Of a stretch of DNA of 64,000 nucleotides, positions 1-10,083 are shown one piece after another. Origin of the DNA: Pseudonocardia endophytica. Its GTDB lineage: Bacteria; Actinomycetota; Actinomycetes; Mycobacteriales; Pseudonocardiaceae. The translations under genes were made by a program, and so were the position numbers. The first letter of the stretch is position 1. Every line of letters starts with the position of its first letter. The notes under the pieces are model-generated. The model did not search any database. It was not told the origin of the DNA and was given only the letters and a program-made list of their open reading frames with translations. The stretch lies in contig NZ_SMFZ01000001.1 of NCBI RefSeq assembly GCF_004339565.1, positions 1,364,001 through 1,428,000 of the forward strand. The letters are read 5' to 3'.

Positions 1-35
1 CGTTCGACCTCGCCGACGTGCTGTCCGGCGGCTGA
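1..35 (+). CDS. 3' end of an unidentified upstream gene
   Basis: Only the last ten codons and the stop of a plus-strand reading frame are present (tail FDLADVLSGG). The gene would converge on and slightly overlap the LacI-type gene on the other strand. Too little is visible to assign a function, and the frame could be fortuitous. Confidence 0.3.
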   Translation, partial: FDLADVLSGG

Positions 36-1036
36 ACCACCTGCGGCGGCACGACGGGGCAACCGCACGACTCGCGGTGCACGAACCGGGCCGGTAGCCG
101 GACCGTCCGGGTCTCGGCGTCCGGCTCGGCCATCCTGCGCAGCAGCAGTCGCACGGCCTCCCGGCCGATCTCGGCGAACGGCTGGGCGATCACCGTCAGC
201 CGGGGACGGAACGCGTCGGCCCATGGGAAGTCGTCGAACGCGACGAGCGCGATGTCCTCCGGCACCCGCAGGCCGCGCTCGTGCAGCTCCTGCACCACCC
301 CGATGGTCATCGCGTTGTTCGCGCTGATCACCGCCGTCGGCGGTCGTTCGAGACCGAGGAGCACGCCCAGCGCGCCGCGGGCCGGGACGGACTCCGAGTC
401 GCCGTCGGCGACCAGCTCCGGGTCCACCGGGAGGCCGCACCGCGCCAGGCCGGTCCGGTACCCCTCGAGGCGCTCCGCGGTCGTCGTCAGCCCGGCGTGC
501 CCTGCGACGAACCCGATCCGGGTGTGGCCGCGCTCCGCCAGGTGCGCGACGAGCTCCGCGACCGGTTCGACGTTCTCCGTTCCCACCTGGTCGTACTCCC
601 CGCCGGGGAGCCGGTCCACCAGCACGGTCGGCACGCGCAGCGCGGTCAGCTCGGTGAGCGTGGCGCGGGCGTCCGCGGACGGGGCGAGCAGCACGCCGTC
701 GACCCGGTTGCGCAGCCGTCGCACGACCGTCCCCTCGTAGGTGGGGTCCTCGTGCGGGTCGACGACGAGCAGCGTGTACCCGGCCGCTGCGGCCTCGTTC
801 TCCACGCCGCCGAGCAGCTCGCCGAAGTACGGGTTGGAGATCGCGGAGATGGCGAGCGCGATCGACGTCGTGCGGGCGGTCGCGAGCGAGCGGGCGGCCG
901 TGTTCGGCGTGTAGTCGACGGCGGCGACGGCGTCCAGGACGGCCGCGCGCGTCGCGGCGCTGACCGGCCGCGTGCCGTTGAGCACGTGCGACACCGTCGC
1001 GGTCGACACGCCGGCCATCCGCGCCACCTCGGCCAT
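1..1036 (-). CDS. LacI-family transcriptional repressor (3' end outside window)
   Basis: Reading right to left from ATG 1036 (an in-frame GTG at 1048 is an alternative start) the protein opens with a LacI-type helix-turn-helix, MAEVARMAGVSTATVSHVLN. A periplasmic-binding-protein-like sensor domain follows, with the expected segments ISNPYFGELL, GVLLAPSADA, HTRIGFVAGH and EDIALVAFDD, and the family's near-terminal RESCGC. No stop is reached before base 1, so the last residues lie outside the window. LacI proteins bind palindromic operators and usually release on binding a sugar. It is divergent from the ABC importer and two perfect palindromes lie between them, so it probably controls that operon and itself. 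The ligand cannot be read from sequence. Confidence 0.88.
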   Translation of the reverse strand, partial: MAEVARMAGVSTATVSHVLNGTRPVSAATRAAVLDAVAAVDYTPNTAARSLATARTTSIALAISAISNPYFGELLGGVENEAAAAGYTLLVVDPHEDPTYEGTVVRRLRNRVDGVLLAPSADARATLTELTALRVPTVLVDRLPGGEYDQVGTENVEPVAELVAHLAERGHTRIGFVAGHAGLTTTAERLEGYRTGLARCGLPVDPELVADGDSESVPARGALGVLLGLERPPTAVISANNAMTIGVVQELHERGLRVPEDIALVAFDDFPWADAFRPRLTVIAQPFAEIGREAVRLLLRRMAEPDAETRTVRLPARFVHRESCGCPVVPPQVVQPPDSTSARSN

Positions 1037-1099
1037 GGTGCTGCTCACGACACCCCCTTCCGCGACGAAGAAGTCCGGGGAATGTCCCGAACGTTACAG

Positions 1100-1136
1100 G
1101 CAACCGGTTGCGTAAGCGCTTAACTCCACATACCGT
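1100..1136 (+). promoter_or_regulatory. LacI-type operators overlapping the importer promoter
   Basis: Two perfect palindromes with central CG, GCAACCGGTTGC (1100-1111) and TAAGCGCTTA (1113-1122), lie between the divergent repressor and importer genes. A plausible sigma-70-type promoter runs through them toward the importer: TTGCGT (1108-1113), a 17-base spacer, then TACCGT (1131-1136). Repressor bound at either palindrome would cover the -35 and the spacer. The palindromes are direct observations; their assignment to the neighbouring LacI protein is inference. Confidence 0.7.
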
Positions 1137-1214
1137 TCGGATTCGTCCTCCGCCGCGTGTCGTGGGTCACACCCGGTCCGCGGCCATCAAGTCCTCGAAG
1201 TAGAGGAGTGCGCC

Positions 1215-2630
1215 GTGGCCCCGTCCCCGCCCGCCGGCCGAGATCGACCCCCACCCCGGCGGTGGCGGTTGGGCGCTCTGATCGGCGCGGTGGCGCTGGC
1301 GGTCTCCGGGTGCGCCGGAGCCGGAGCGCTCGGCGGCGCGGAGGGCGCCCGGACGATCACGATCGCGATCGTGTCCAACCCCCAGATGGAGGACGCGATC
1401 GAGCTCTCGCCGAAGTTCGAGGCGGAGAACCCGGGTATCCGGCTGAAGTTCGTCAGCCTGTCCGAGAACGAGGCCCGCGCGAAGATCACGTCGTCGGTGG
1501 CCACCGGCGGCGACGAGTTCGACGCCGTGATGATCTCGAACTACGAGACGCCGCAGTGGGCCCGCAACGGCTGGCTGACCGACCTGGACCCGCTGATGGC
1601 GGCGACCCCTGGCTACGACGAGGACGACTTCATCCCGACCGTGCGCAAGGCCCTCTCCGGCCCGGACGGTCACATGTACTCCACGCCGTTCTACGGCGAG
1701 TCGTCGTTCCTGATGTACCGCAAGGACCTGTTCGCGCAGGCCGGTCTCACGATGCCGGCGAAGCCGACGTGGCCGCAGATCGCCGATCTCGCCGCGAAGC
1801 TGGACGACAAGGATGCCGGCCGGGCGGGCATCTGCCTGCGCGGCAAGCCCGGCTGGGGCGAGCTGATGGCCCCGCTGGACACCGTCGTGAACGCGTTCGG
1901 CGGCCGCTGGTACGACCCGCAGTGGAACGCCCAGCTGAACTCCCCGCAGTACAAGCAGGCCGTGCAGTTCTACGTCGACCTCGTGAGCAAGCACGGCGAG
2001 CCGGGTGCGGCCACCGCCGGCTTCTCCGAGTGCGGCACGCGGTTCAGCCAGGGCAACGCCGCGATGTGGTACGACGCGACCGTCGCCTCCGGCACCGTCG
2101 AGAGCAAGACCGACTCGAAGGTCGGCGGCCAGGTCGGGTACGCGCCCGCGCCGGTCGGCCTGGACGGACGGCCGTCCGGCTGGCTGTACTCGTGGTCGCT
2201 CGCGATCCCGCGCAAGACCGCCGAGAAGGGCCCCGGCGCCGTCGAGGACACCTGGAAGTTCCTGTCCTGGATGACGTCCAAGCCCTACCAGCAGATGGTC
2301 GGCCAGGAGCTGGGCTGGGACTCCGTCCCGCCGGGTGCGCGCCAGTCCACCTACACGATCCCGGAGTACGCCGCGGCGTCGAAGAACTACGCGCCGCAGA
2401 CACTGGCCGCGATCTCCGCGGCCGACCAGTCCAAGCCGGGCAGCCAGCCGGTGCCGTACTCCGGCATCCAGTTCGTCGGGATCCCGGAGTTCCAGGACCT
2501 CGGCACCCGGGTGAGCCAGCAGATCTCCGCCGCGATCGCCGGGCAGCAGTCCGTCGACGAGGCGCTGGAGCAGGGGCAGCGCTACGCCGAGACCGTCGGT
2601 GAGACCTACAAGCAGGGAGGTGCCGGATGA
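1215..2630 (+). CDS. ABC sugar/polyol importer, lipid-anchored substrate-binding protein
   Basis: This 471-residue family-1 solute-binding protein has a basic N-terminus, a hydrophobic stretch and a lipobox (LAVSGCAG), so it should be a membrane-anchored lipoprotein outside the cell. The GTG start follows GAGGAG at 1203-1208. The mature part shows the usual segments: ITIAIVSNPQ near its N-terminus, FEAENPGI, and DAVMISNYETPQWARNGW. The overall look resembles mannitol/sorbitol (SmoE-type) binding proteins, but the substrate is inference. It overlaps the first permease by four bases (ATGA), so translation is probably coupled. Expression is likely under the upstream LacI-type operators. Confidence 0.9.
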   Translation: MAPSPPAGRDRPPPRRWRLGALIGAVALAVSGCAGAGALGGAEGARTITIAIVSNPQMEDAIELSPKFEAENPGIRLKFVSLSENEARAKITSSVATGGDEFDAVMISNYETPQWARNGWLTDLDPLMAATPGYDEDDFIPTVRKALSGPDGHMYSTPFYGESSFLMYRKDLFAQAGLTMPAKPTWPQIADLAAKLDDKDAGRAGICLRGKPGWGELMAPLDTVVNAFGGRWYDPQWNAQLNSPQYKQAVQFYVDLVSKHGEPGAATAGFSECGTRFSQGNAAMWYDATVASGTVESKTDSKVGGQVGYAPAPVGLDGRPSGWLYSWSLAIPRKTAEKGPGAVEDTWKFLSWMTSKPYQQMVGQELGWDSVPPGARQSTYTIPEYAAASKNYAPQTLAAISAADQSKPGSQPVPYSGIQFVGIPEFQDLGTRVSQQISAAIAGQQSVDEALEQGQRYAETVGETYKQGGAG

Positions 2631-3571
2631 CCACCACCGCGGAGCGGACGACGGCCGGCACGAAGCCGGCGCGTCCGGCCACCGGGCCGGGGTCGGCGAG
2701 GGACGGCTGGATCCGGCGGGCGCCGCTGCTGCCCGCGCTGATCTTCGCGATCATCGTGACGCAGCTGCCGTTCCTGTTCACGATCTACTACTCGCTGCAG
2801 TCCTGGAACCTCGTCCGCCCCGGCAGCCAGCAGTTCGTCGGGCTGGACAACTACGTCACGGTGTTCACCGACTCGCAGTTCCGCGGCGTCGCGCTGAACT
2901 CCGTGCTGATCACCGTCGGCGCGGTGATCATCGCGATGGTCCTCGGCCTGCTGTTCGCGCTGCTGCTGGACCGGCAGTTCTTCGGACGCGGGTTCGTCCG
3001 GACGCTGCTGATCACGCCGTTCCTGATCACGCCGGTCGCCGCGGCACTGCTGTGGAAGACGGTGCTGTTCGACCCGACCTACGGTCTGATCAACTTCGTG
3101 CTCTCCCCGTTCGGCGTGGGCGAGCTGGACTGGGTGTCGTCGTTCCCGCGCTCGTCGGTGATCATCGCGCTGGTGTGGCAGTGGACGCCGTTCATGATGC
3201 TGCTGACGCTGGCCGGCCTGCAGTCGCAGCCGAAGGACATCCTGGAGGCCGCCCGGGTGGACGGTGCGGCCGGCTTCGCGATCTTCCGTGAGATCACGCT
3301 GCCGCACCTGCGCCGGTTCATCGAGCTGGGCCTGGTGCTCGGCGCGATCTACCTGGTCAACACGTTCGACACGATCTACATGATGACCCAGGGCGGGCCA
3401 GGGACGTCGAGCGCGAACCTGCCGTTCTACATCTACCAGCGCGCGTTCCTCGGGTTCGACATCGGACAGTCCGCCGCGATGGGCGTGGTCGTCGTCGTCG
3501 CCACGATCATCGTGTCCACGTTCGCCCTGCGGTTGATCTTCCGCAGCTTCTCCGCCGCAGAGGGGTCCTGA
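2627..3571 (+). CDS. ABC sugar/polyol importer, permease 1
   Basis: A 314-residue inner-membrane permease with about six hydrophobic segments, starting near residue 34 (PALIFAIIVTQLPFLFTIYY). The cytoplasmic EAA-type loop that docks the ATPase is visible as EAARVDGAAGFAIFREITLP around residue 205. The family is MalF/UgpA-like. The start overlaps the binding-protein stop (ATGA), and the stop overlaps the next permease start (TGATG). With the second permease it should form the heterodimeric channel. The stretch WNLVRPGSQQFVGLDNY resembles polyol transporters, but this does not prove the substrate. Confidence 0.9.
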   Translation: MTTTAERTTAGTKPARPATGPGSARDGWIRRAPLLPALIFAIIVTQLPFLFTIYYSLQSWNLVRPGSQQFVGLDNYVTVFTDSQFRGVALNSVLITVGAVIIAMVLGLLFALLLDRQFFGRGFVRTLLITPFLITPVAAALLWKTVLFDPTYGLINFVLSPFGVGELDWVSSFPRSSVIIALVWQWTPFMMLLTLAGLQSQPKDILEAARVDGAAGFAIFREITLPHLRRFIELGLVLGAIYLVNTFDTIYMMTQGGPGTSSANLPFYIYQRAFLGFDIGQSAAMGVVVVVATIIVSTFALRLIFRSFSAAEGS

Positions 3572-4452
3572 TGGCCGACACGACGCTCGCACCCTCCGCG
3601 ACGCCGGACGCCGCCGTCGCCGAGGTCGCCCCGCGCAAGCCGCGCCGGACGGGCAACATCCTGCTCGCGGTGCTCGCCTGGATCGTCGGCATCGGGTTCT
3701 TCTTCCCGGTGCTCTGGATGGTCGTCACGGCGTTCAAGCAGGAGGCGGACGCCTACACCACGCCGCCGACGTTCTTCTTCGCGCCGACGCTGGCGAACTT
3801 CGAGGAGGTGTTCGGTTCCGGCATCGGGCCGTACCTGCTCAACTCGCTGTTCGCCACGGTGATGTCGACGGTGCTGGTGATCCTCCTGGCCACGCCGGCC
3901 GCGTTCGCGGTGTCGCTGCGGCCGGTGAAGAAGACGCAGGACGTCCTGTTCTTCTTCATCTCGACGAAGATGCTGCCGGTCGTCGCGGCGATCGTGCCGA
4001 TCTACGTGGTGGTCAACTACATCGGCATGCTGGACAACGTCTGGACGCTGGTCGTCCTCTACACCGCGATGAACCTGCCGATCGCGGTGTGGATGATGCG
4101 CTCGTTCTTCCAGGAGGTCCCGAAGGAGCTCCTGGAGGCGGCGCAGATGGACGGCGCGTCGCTGTTCCGCTCGCTGCGCGAGGTGGTGCTGCCGATCGTC
4201 TCCCCCGGCATGGCGGCGACGGCGCTGATCTGCGTGATCTTCGCGTGGAACGAGTTCTTCTTCGCGGTCAACCTGACCGCGTCGCAGGCCGCCACGGTGC
4301 CGGTGTTCCTCGTCGGGTTCATCACCTCCGAGGGCCTGTACTTCGCCAAGCTCTGCGCCGCGGCGACGATGGCGGCACTGCCCGTCGTCATCGCCGGGTG
4401 GATCGCTCAGAACAAGCTCGTCCAGGGTCTCTCGTTCGGGGCCGTCAAGTGA
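3571..4452 (+). CDS. ABC sugar/polyol importer, permease 2
   Basis: A 293-residue MalG/UgpE-like permease with six predicted membrane spans. The signature loop before the EAA motif reads STKMLPVVAAIVPIYVV, and the EAA loop is EAAQMDGASLFRSLREVVLP near residue 188. It starts on the stop codon of permease 1, so the two subunits are made in a fixed ratio. A short 30-base gap separates it from the ATPase gene. The partner, role and location follow from its place in the operon. Confidence 0.9.
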   Translation: MADTTLAPSATPDAAVAEVAPRKPRRTGNILLAVLAWIVGIGFFFPVLWMVVTAFKQEADAYTTPPTFFFAPTLANFEEVFGSGIGPYLLNSLFATVMSTVLVILLATPAAFAVSLRPVKKTQDVLFFFISTKMLPVVAAIVPIYVVVNYIGMLDNVWTLVVLYTAMNLPIAVWMMRSFFQEVPKELLEAAQMDGASLFRSLREVVLPIVSPGMAATALICVIFAWNEFFFAVNLTASQAATVPVFLVGFITSEGLYFAKLCAAATMAALPVVIAGWIAQNKLVQGLSFGAVK

Positions 4453-4482
4453 TCTGCTTCACCGACTCGAGGGGAGCCCGCC

Positions 4483-5583
<1,101 letters not shown>

Positions 5584-5598
5584 GCCCCTGAGGGGGAC

Positions 5599-5632
5599 GG
5601 CGCCGGAGGGACTTCCGACACCCTCCGGCGCC
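5599..5632 (+). terminator. Hairpin after the importer operon
   Basis: A perfect 12-base stem, GGCGCCGGAGGG (5599-5610) and CCCTCCGGCGCC (5621-5632), closes a ten-base loop 15 bases after the ATPase stop. The following bases are pyrimidine-rich but not a clean U-tract, as is common in high-GC actinobacteria. Confidence 0.7.
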
Positions 5633-5672
5633 GCTCTGTCTCCCGGGGCTGTCTCTCCGCCGCGGGAGCCGG

Positions 5673-5944
5673 TCCCCCGGCGCTGCCTCTCCGCCGCGGC
5701 CGCCGCACCCCCCGCGCTGCCTCCCCGCCGCGGCCGCCGCACCCCCCGCGCTGCCTCCCCGCCGCGGCCGCCGCACCCCCCGCGCTGCCTCCCCGCCGCG
5801 TCCGCCGCACCCCCCGCGCTGCCTCCCCGCCGCGTCCGCCGCACCCCCCGCGCTGCCTCCCCGCCGCGTCCGCCGCACCCCCCGCGCTGCCTCCCCGCCG
5901 CGTCCGCCGCTCCCCCGGCGCTGCCTCCCCGGTGCCGCCGTCCG
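5673..5944. repeat. 34-bp non-coding tandem repeat, about 8 copies
   Basis: Units begin with ACCCCCCGCGCTGCCTCCCC and recur exactly every 34 bases at 5707, 5741, 5775, 5809, 5843 and 5877, with a degenerate unit on either side. Copies differ mainly by one G/T (GCGGCC versus GCGTCC). Because 34 is not a multiple of three and no gene fits, the array is non-coding. It fills most of the gap between the importer terminator and rlmN. Confidence 0.9.
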
Positions 5945-6046
5945 CCGCCGTCGGCCCGGGCCCCGCCGTCCCGCCGCCGTCGCCGTCCCGCCGCCGTCGC
6001 CCCAGCCCCGCCGTCCCGTCGTCGCGGGGCGCCGCCCCTCCCGACT

Positions 6047-6102
6047 CCGAACGAACGGCACCTTCGGGCAATGCCATTGCCCGAACGGCACCGTCGTTCG
6101 GG
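6047..6102. repeat. Dispersed hairpin repeat, copy 1
   Basis: A nested palindrome: outer arms CCGAACGA and TCGTTCGG, and an inner stem TTCGGGCAATG / CATTGCCCGAA. The same block occurs at 9270-9324 and 45183-45237. It lies just after the rlmN stop, between convergent transcription units, which suits a terminator-like role. Confidence 0.8.
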
Positions 6103-6123
6103 CTCGGCGTGGGTCCCGTGCGG

Positions 6124-7233
6124 TCAGGCGCGCTGGGACGCGGCGAGCTGGCCGCAGGCGGCGTCGATCTCCTGGCCGCGGGTGTCCCGCACCGTGCAGG
6201 CCACGCCCGCGGCCCGCACCCGGCGGACGAACTCCTCCTCGACGGGCTTCGGGCTCGCGTCCCACTCGCTGCCCGGCGTCGGGTTCAGCGGGATCAGGTT
6301 CACGTGCACGCGGGACGTGCCGATCCGCTGCCGCAGGAGCTTCCCGAGCAGGTCGGCCCGCCACGGCTGGTCGTTCACGTCGCGGATCAGCGCGTACTCG
6401 ATCGACACGCGCCGCCCGGTCGTCGTCGCGTACCGCCGGGCCGCGTCCAGCACCTCGGCGACCTTCCAGCGGTTGTTCACCGGGACGAGCGTGTCCCGCA
6501 GCTCGTCGTCCGGCGTGTGCAGGGACACCGCCAGCGTGACCGGCAGCCCCTCCCGCGTGAGCTTCTCGATCGCCGGGACCAGCCCGACCGTGCTCACGGT
6601 GACACCACGGGCGGAGATGCCCAGGCCGCTCGGCGACGGTTCGGTGATCCGCCGGACAGCAGCCAGCACCCGCTTGTAGTTCGCCAGCGGCTCGCCCATG
6701 CCCATGAACACGACGTTGGACAGCCGCGCGGGTTCGTCCAGCACCCCGTCGCGGGCCGCGGCGGCGGCCTGGCGCACCTGGTCGACGATCTCGGCCGTGG
6801 ACAGGTTGCGCTGGAGCCCTCCCTGGCCGGTGGCGCAGAACGGGCAGGCCATCCCGCAGCCGGCCTGGCTGGAGATGCAGACGGTGGCCCGGTCCGGATA
6901 GCGCATGAGGACCGACTCGGCGAGCGTGCCGTCGTGCCCGCGCCACAGCGTCTTGCGGGTGGCGCCGCCGTCGCAGGAGCGCTCGGTCACCGGGGTGACC
7001 AGGTCCGGCAGGAGGCCGGCCAGCGCCGGGCGGGCGGACGCCGGGACGTCCGTCATGGCGTCGACGTCGGCGGTCAGGCGTCCGAAGTAGTGCCGCGCGA
7101 GCTGGTCGAGGCGGAACTTCGGAACACCGAGCTCCATCGCGACGGCAGGGCGGTCGGCCGGATCGACGTCGGCCAGGTGACGGGGCGGGGCGGCACGACG
7201 GGGCGCGTCGAACACGAGCGGGAGGCTGGACAT
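6124..7233 (-). CDS. rlmN: Dual-specificity rRNA A2503 / tRNA A37 C2-methyltransferase RlmN
   Basis: A 369-residue radical-SAM enzyme that methylates C2 of adenosine 2503 in 23S rRNA, and in many bacteria A37 of some tRNAs. The radical-SAM cluster motif is [11 protein letters not shown] near residue 122. SAM-binding and family blocks include [23 protein letters not shown] and [10 protein letters not shown]. The methyl-carrying cysteine near the C-terminus is present in [15 protein letters not shown] 7233 is chosen because homologues begin close before the [12 protein letters not shown] segment; the open frame further upstream is spurious. It stands alone, with the dispersed hairpin just after its stop. 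Confidence 0.95.
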   Translation of the reverse strand: MSSLPLVFDAPRRAAPPRHLADVDPADRPAVAMELGVPKFRLDQLARHYFGRLTADVDAMTDVPASARPALAGLLPDLVTPVTERSCDGGATRKTLWRGHDGTLAESVLMRYPDRATVCISSQAGCGMACPFCATGQGGLQRNLSTAEIVDQVRQAAAAARDGVLDEPARLSNVVFMGMGEPLANYKRVLAAVRRITEPSPSGLGISARGVTVSTVGLVPAIEKLTREGLPVTLAVSLHTPDDELRDTLVPVNNRWKVAEVLDAARRYATTTGRRVSIEYALIRDVNDQPWRADLLGKLLRQRIGTSRVHVNLIPLNPTPGSEWDASPKPVEEEFVRRVRAAGVACTVRDTRGQEIDAACGQLAASQRA

Positions 7234-7274
7234 GGCCTCACCAGTGTGCCACCTGCCTCTCGACGCCTGCGGCC

Positions 7275-7841
7275 TCACCGACGCCTGCGGGCCGCGACCC
7301 GACGCTGTAGCTCGTCGAGCACGCCGAGGCGGCGCATGCCGGCGACGAACAGGACCGCACCGGCACCCAGGCCGATCACCGGCTGGGACGCGCCGACGCC
7401 CGGCGAGTTCAGCGCGATGAACGCCCCCACCGCGGCGATGACCAGCACGATCGCACCGACGGCGACCAACGAGCGCTCCTCGATCACGCTCGACGCCATG
7501 ATCAGCAGGACCGCGACGAGCGCCGCGGTCAGCGCCGTGCCCAGCTCGCCGTAGGAGATCATGGCCAGCAGGATCGGGAACGCGACGAGCCCGACCGCAC
7601 CGATGATGAGCAACCGCTGCATCCGTCGCCGCCGTTCCGGATGGAGCTGCACGACCATCCCGCTCGCTCGACGGCGCACCACCCACAGGTATCCGGCCAG
7701 CGCGACGCCGAGCGCCACGAGCAGCGTGCCCAGGCCGGTGTCCAGCCCGGCACCGCCGACGACCCAGGCCAGGATGCCGAGCGAGATCTCCAGGCTCGGT
7801 ACCGGGACACCGACCACAGCCGCGCGCATCGTGTGGGCCAT
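7275..7841 (-). CDS. Small integral membrane protein, unknown function
   Basis: The 188 residues form about five to six hydrophobic spans, for example [34 protein letters not shown] and [20 protein letters not shown] basic loop ([10 protein letters not shown]) lies after the second span and the C-terminus is very basic (RRVAARRRR). No catalytic motif is visible. It lies 41 bases upstream of the rlmN start on the same strand, so the two may be co-transcribed. I do not recognise the family. Confidence 0.7.
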   Translation of the reverse strand: MAHTMRAAVVGVPVPSLEISLGILAWVVGGAGLDTGLGTLLVALGVALAGYLWVVRRRASGMVVQLHPERRRRMQRLLIIGAVGLVAFPILLAMISYGELGTALTAALVAVLLIMASSVIEERSLVAVGAIVLVIAAVGAFIALNSPGVGASQPVIGLGAGAVLFVAGMRRLGVLDELQRRVAARRRR

Positions 7842-7975
7842 GTCCCCACGGTAGCGAGGTCGGTCACCGGCCCGCGTCCGCGGTCCCGCCCCACCGACCG
7901 CACGAGGATCCGGACCCGCACCCGAATCCGTCCGTCCCGCCCCGACACGCGCCGCACCGACACATCGCGCATGGC

Positions 7976-8183
7976 GATCCGTGGAACACGCTCCGATCCG
8001 GAGAACACGCGCTGATCCGCAACTCGCGCTCCGCCCCGGAGCTCGCGCCTGATCCGTGGAACGCGCGCTGAACCGTAGAACACGCGCCGGCCCGTAGCTC
8101 GCGCGCCGACCCGTAGAACGCGCCCTGATCCGTGGAACGCGCTCTGATCCGTGGAACGCGCCCTGATCCGGAGCTCGCGCGCG
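7976..8183. repeat. 19-bp tandem repeat array in an untranslated gap
   Basis: About eleven degenerate copies of a 19-base unit, best form GATCCGTGGAACGCGCYCT, run head to tail with few length changes. The gap 7842-8775 (934 bases) holds no convincing gene. Further on, the segment GCGTTCACCGAACCGG plus about 20 more bases occurs at 8195-8229 and again at 8401-8435, 206 bases apart. Looser copies of the same words continue to about 8640. A short CCGCCGCA run lies at 8311-8345. Confidence 0.85.
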
Positions 8184-8775
8184 CCCGGACGGGCGCGTTC
8201 ACCGAACCGGCCCGCGACGACCGGATCACAGCGCGTCCAGCCGATCCCGGCGGCGGGCGGGTGGTCGGGCGCCCGGCGTCTCCGACGGTGCGCCGACCCG
8301 CCGACCGCCCGCCGCACCGCCGCACCGCCGCACCGCCGCACCGCGCACGGTGATCGACGGAACGCGCACTGGTCCGGAGCCCGCACGTGTCCGGGCGCAC
8401 GCGTTCACCGAACCGGACCGCGACAACCGGATCAGCACGCGTTCCGGCGATCACGTCGTCGGGCGGACACGCGGGGAGCCGACGTCTCCGACGTGCCGAC
8501 GACGTGACCGGCTGTCGCGCTTCTCCGCACGGTTGCACGGTGATCCGCAGATTGCGCACCGATTCGGAGTTCGCGTGCGCCCAGGCGGGTGCATTCGCCG
8601 GATCACAGCGCGTTCGGCCGATCAGCACGCGTCCGCCGGATCAGCAACCGTCAGTGGATCACCGCGCGGCCGGTCGTCGTCGTTGTGGCACTCTGGCGTC
8701 ACCCCGGACCACCTGCACCCCACCACGACCCGCCGCGCGGCCCGGACGGACCGGCTGCGGCGTCAGGAGCGCCCC

Positions 8776-9252
8776 ATGACGACCGGTACGCCCACCCCCT
8801 CCCGCGACGCGGATCAGGCCGAGCCCCGGTCCGGCGGCCCCACACTCGGTCGGCGCGCCGCGATCGCCGGAGCCGGCGCGGCCGCGCTGGGTGTGGTGGC
8901 GGCATGCAGCTCCGGAGGGTCGGGTGGGTCCGGCGGTCAGTCGTCGGACCTCCCGGAGGGAGCGCCCGGCACGGTGCTCGGTCCGACGTCCGAGGTGCCG
9001 GTCGGCGGCGGAGCCGTGTTCGCGAACCAGCAGGTGGTGGTCACCCAGCCAGCGCCCGGCCGCTACCAGGGCCTGTCCGCGATCTGCCCGCACCAGGGGT
9101 GCTCGGTGAACGCCGTGCAGGACGGCGAGGTGATCTGCCCGTGCCACGGTAGCCGGTTCGGCCTGGACGGCGCCGTGCTGCAGGGCCCGGCCGCGAGCCC
9201 GCTCGCCCGACGCGCGGTCACCGTGCAGGGCACGAACATCACGCTCGCCTGA
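8776..9252 (+). CDS. Tat-exported Rieske [2Fe-2S] lipoprotein
   Basis: The protein has 158 residues. Near residue 25 it has a twin-arginine signal (LGRRAAIAG) and a lipobox (GVVAACSSG), so it should be folded with its cofactor, exported by Tat and lipid-anchored. The Rieske cluster motifs are CPHQGC (first Cys/His pair) and CPCHGSRF (second pair), about 18 residues apart, with both bridging cysteines. This matches small QcrA-like ferredoxin subunits that carry electrons at the membrane. AGGAG lies upstream of ATG 8776. No partner oxidase or reductase gene is adjacent, so its redox partner is unknown. Confidence 0.9.
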   Translation: MTTGTPTPSRDADQAEPRSGGPTLGRRAAIAGAGAAALGVVAACSSGGSGGSGGQSSDLPEGAPGTVLGPTSEVPVGGGAVFANQQVVVTQPAPGRYQGLSAICPHQGCSVNAVQDGEVICPCHGSRFGLDGAVLQGPAASPLARRAVTVQGTNITLA

Positions 9253-9269
9253 CCCGAACGAGCCTGACC

Positions 9270-9324
9270 CCGAACGAAGGTGCCGTTCGTGCAACGACAC
9301 TGCTCGACGGTGCCGTTCGTTCGG
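9270..9324. repeat. Dispersed hairpin repeat, copy 2
   Basis: The arms CCGAACGA and TCGTTCGG and the word GGTGCCGTTCGT (present twice) match the copies at 6047 and 45183. It sits between the convergent Rieske gene and methyltransferase gene, 18 bases after the Rieske stop. Confidence 0.75.
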
Positions 9325-9366
9325 TCTGATGGGGCGGGCCGGTCCGGTGGGGTGGGGTGCGACCAC

Positions 9367-10083
9367 TCAGGGCAGCAGGATGCCGTCCGGCTTGCGACGG
9401 GTGTGTATCCGGTAGCCGACCTTGATCGTCAGAGCGGCGACGTCGGCGATCGCGCGCTGCGCCGTCGCCTTCGAGAACTCGATGCGCAGGACGTCCTCGA
9501 GCGTGGCGCGGTCGTCGAAACGCCAGGTGGAGACGACACGGCGCTGGGCGAAGCCATGACGGTCGAAGAAGCGCTCGACGGCCGGGGCGTCGTAGCGGGG
9601 CAGGTCGGCACGCAGCCACGTGCCGTAGGGCCGCGAGTGGAAGTCCAGGTCGACGATCGCGAGCATCCCGCCGGGCCGCAACACACGGTCCGCCTCGGCG
9701 AGGCCGGGCTCGCACCCGGGGCCGAAGAAGTACGCCGTGCGGGCGTGCAGCAGGTCGGCCGACGCGTCCGGGAGCGGGAGCTTCTCGGCGCCGCCCTCGA
9801 GGACCCGGACGCGCTCGTCGGAGACCGTCCGGGCGCGCTCCACGAGCGGTGGGTGCGGCTCCACGCCGACGACGGTCGCGGCGTCGATCGCGAACCGCGG
9901 CAGGTGGTAGCCGTCGCCGCACCCGATGTCGACGACGTCGGCGCCGGACCACCCACCGGTCGCCTCGACGAGCGCGTCCCACAGCGCGCCGTCGGCGTCC
10001 TGCGCGGCGTTCTCGGCGGCGTAGACGTCCGGCCAGTTCCAGATGTTCGGGCTCGGGATGGCCGAACCCTGCGTCCGCGTCAC
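9367..10083 (-). CDS. Class I SAM-dependent methyltransferase
   Basis: In these 238 residues the SAM-binding motif I is VVDIGCGDGYHLP around residue 50, followed by an acidic residue at the end of strand 2 (VVGVEPHP). The motif with aromatic residues HARTAYFFGPG and the post-motif LRPGGMLAIVDLDFH are typical of the Methyltransf_11 group. Substrate specificity is not visible. Its start overlaps the cdsA stop by four bases, which suggests they share a transcript; this pairing does not prove a shared pathway. Confidence 0.8.
   Translation of the reverse strand: MTRTQGSAIPSPNIWNWPDVYAAENAAQDADGALWDALVEATGGWSGADVVDIGCGDGYHLPRFAIDAATVVGVEPHPPLVERARTVSDERVRVLEGGAEKLPLPDASADLLHARTAYFFGPGCEPGLAEADRVLRPGGMLAIVDLDFHSRPYGTWLRADLPRYDAPAVERFFDRHGFAQRRVVSTWRFDDRATLEDVLRIEFSKATAQRAIADVAALTIKVGYRIHTRRKPDGILLP

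Noticed and set aside
7976..8183. CRISPR-like or coding repeat
   Set aside because: Units of 19 bases join without spacers and drift in length; no frame with sensible composition spans them.
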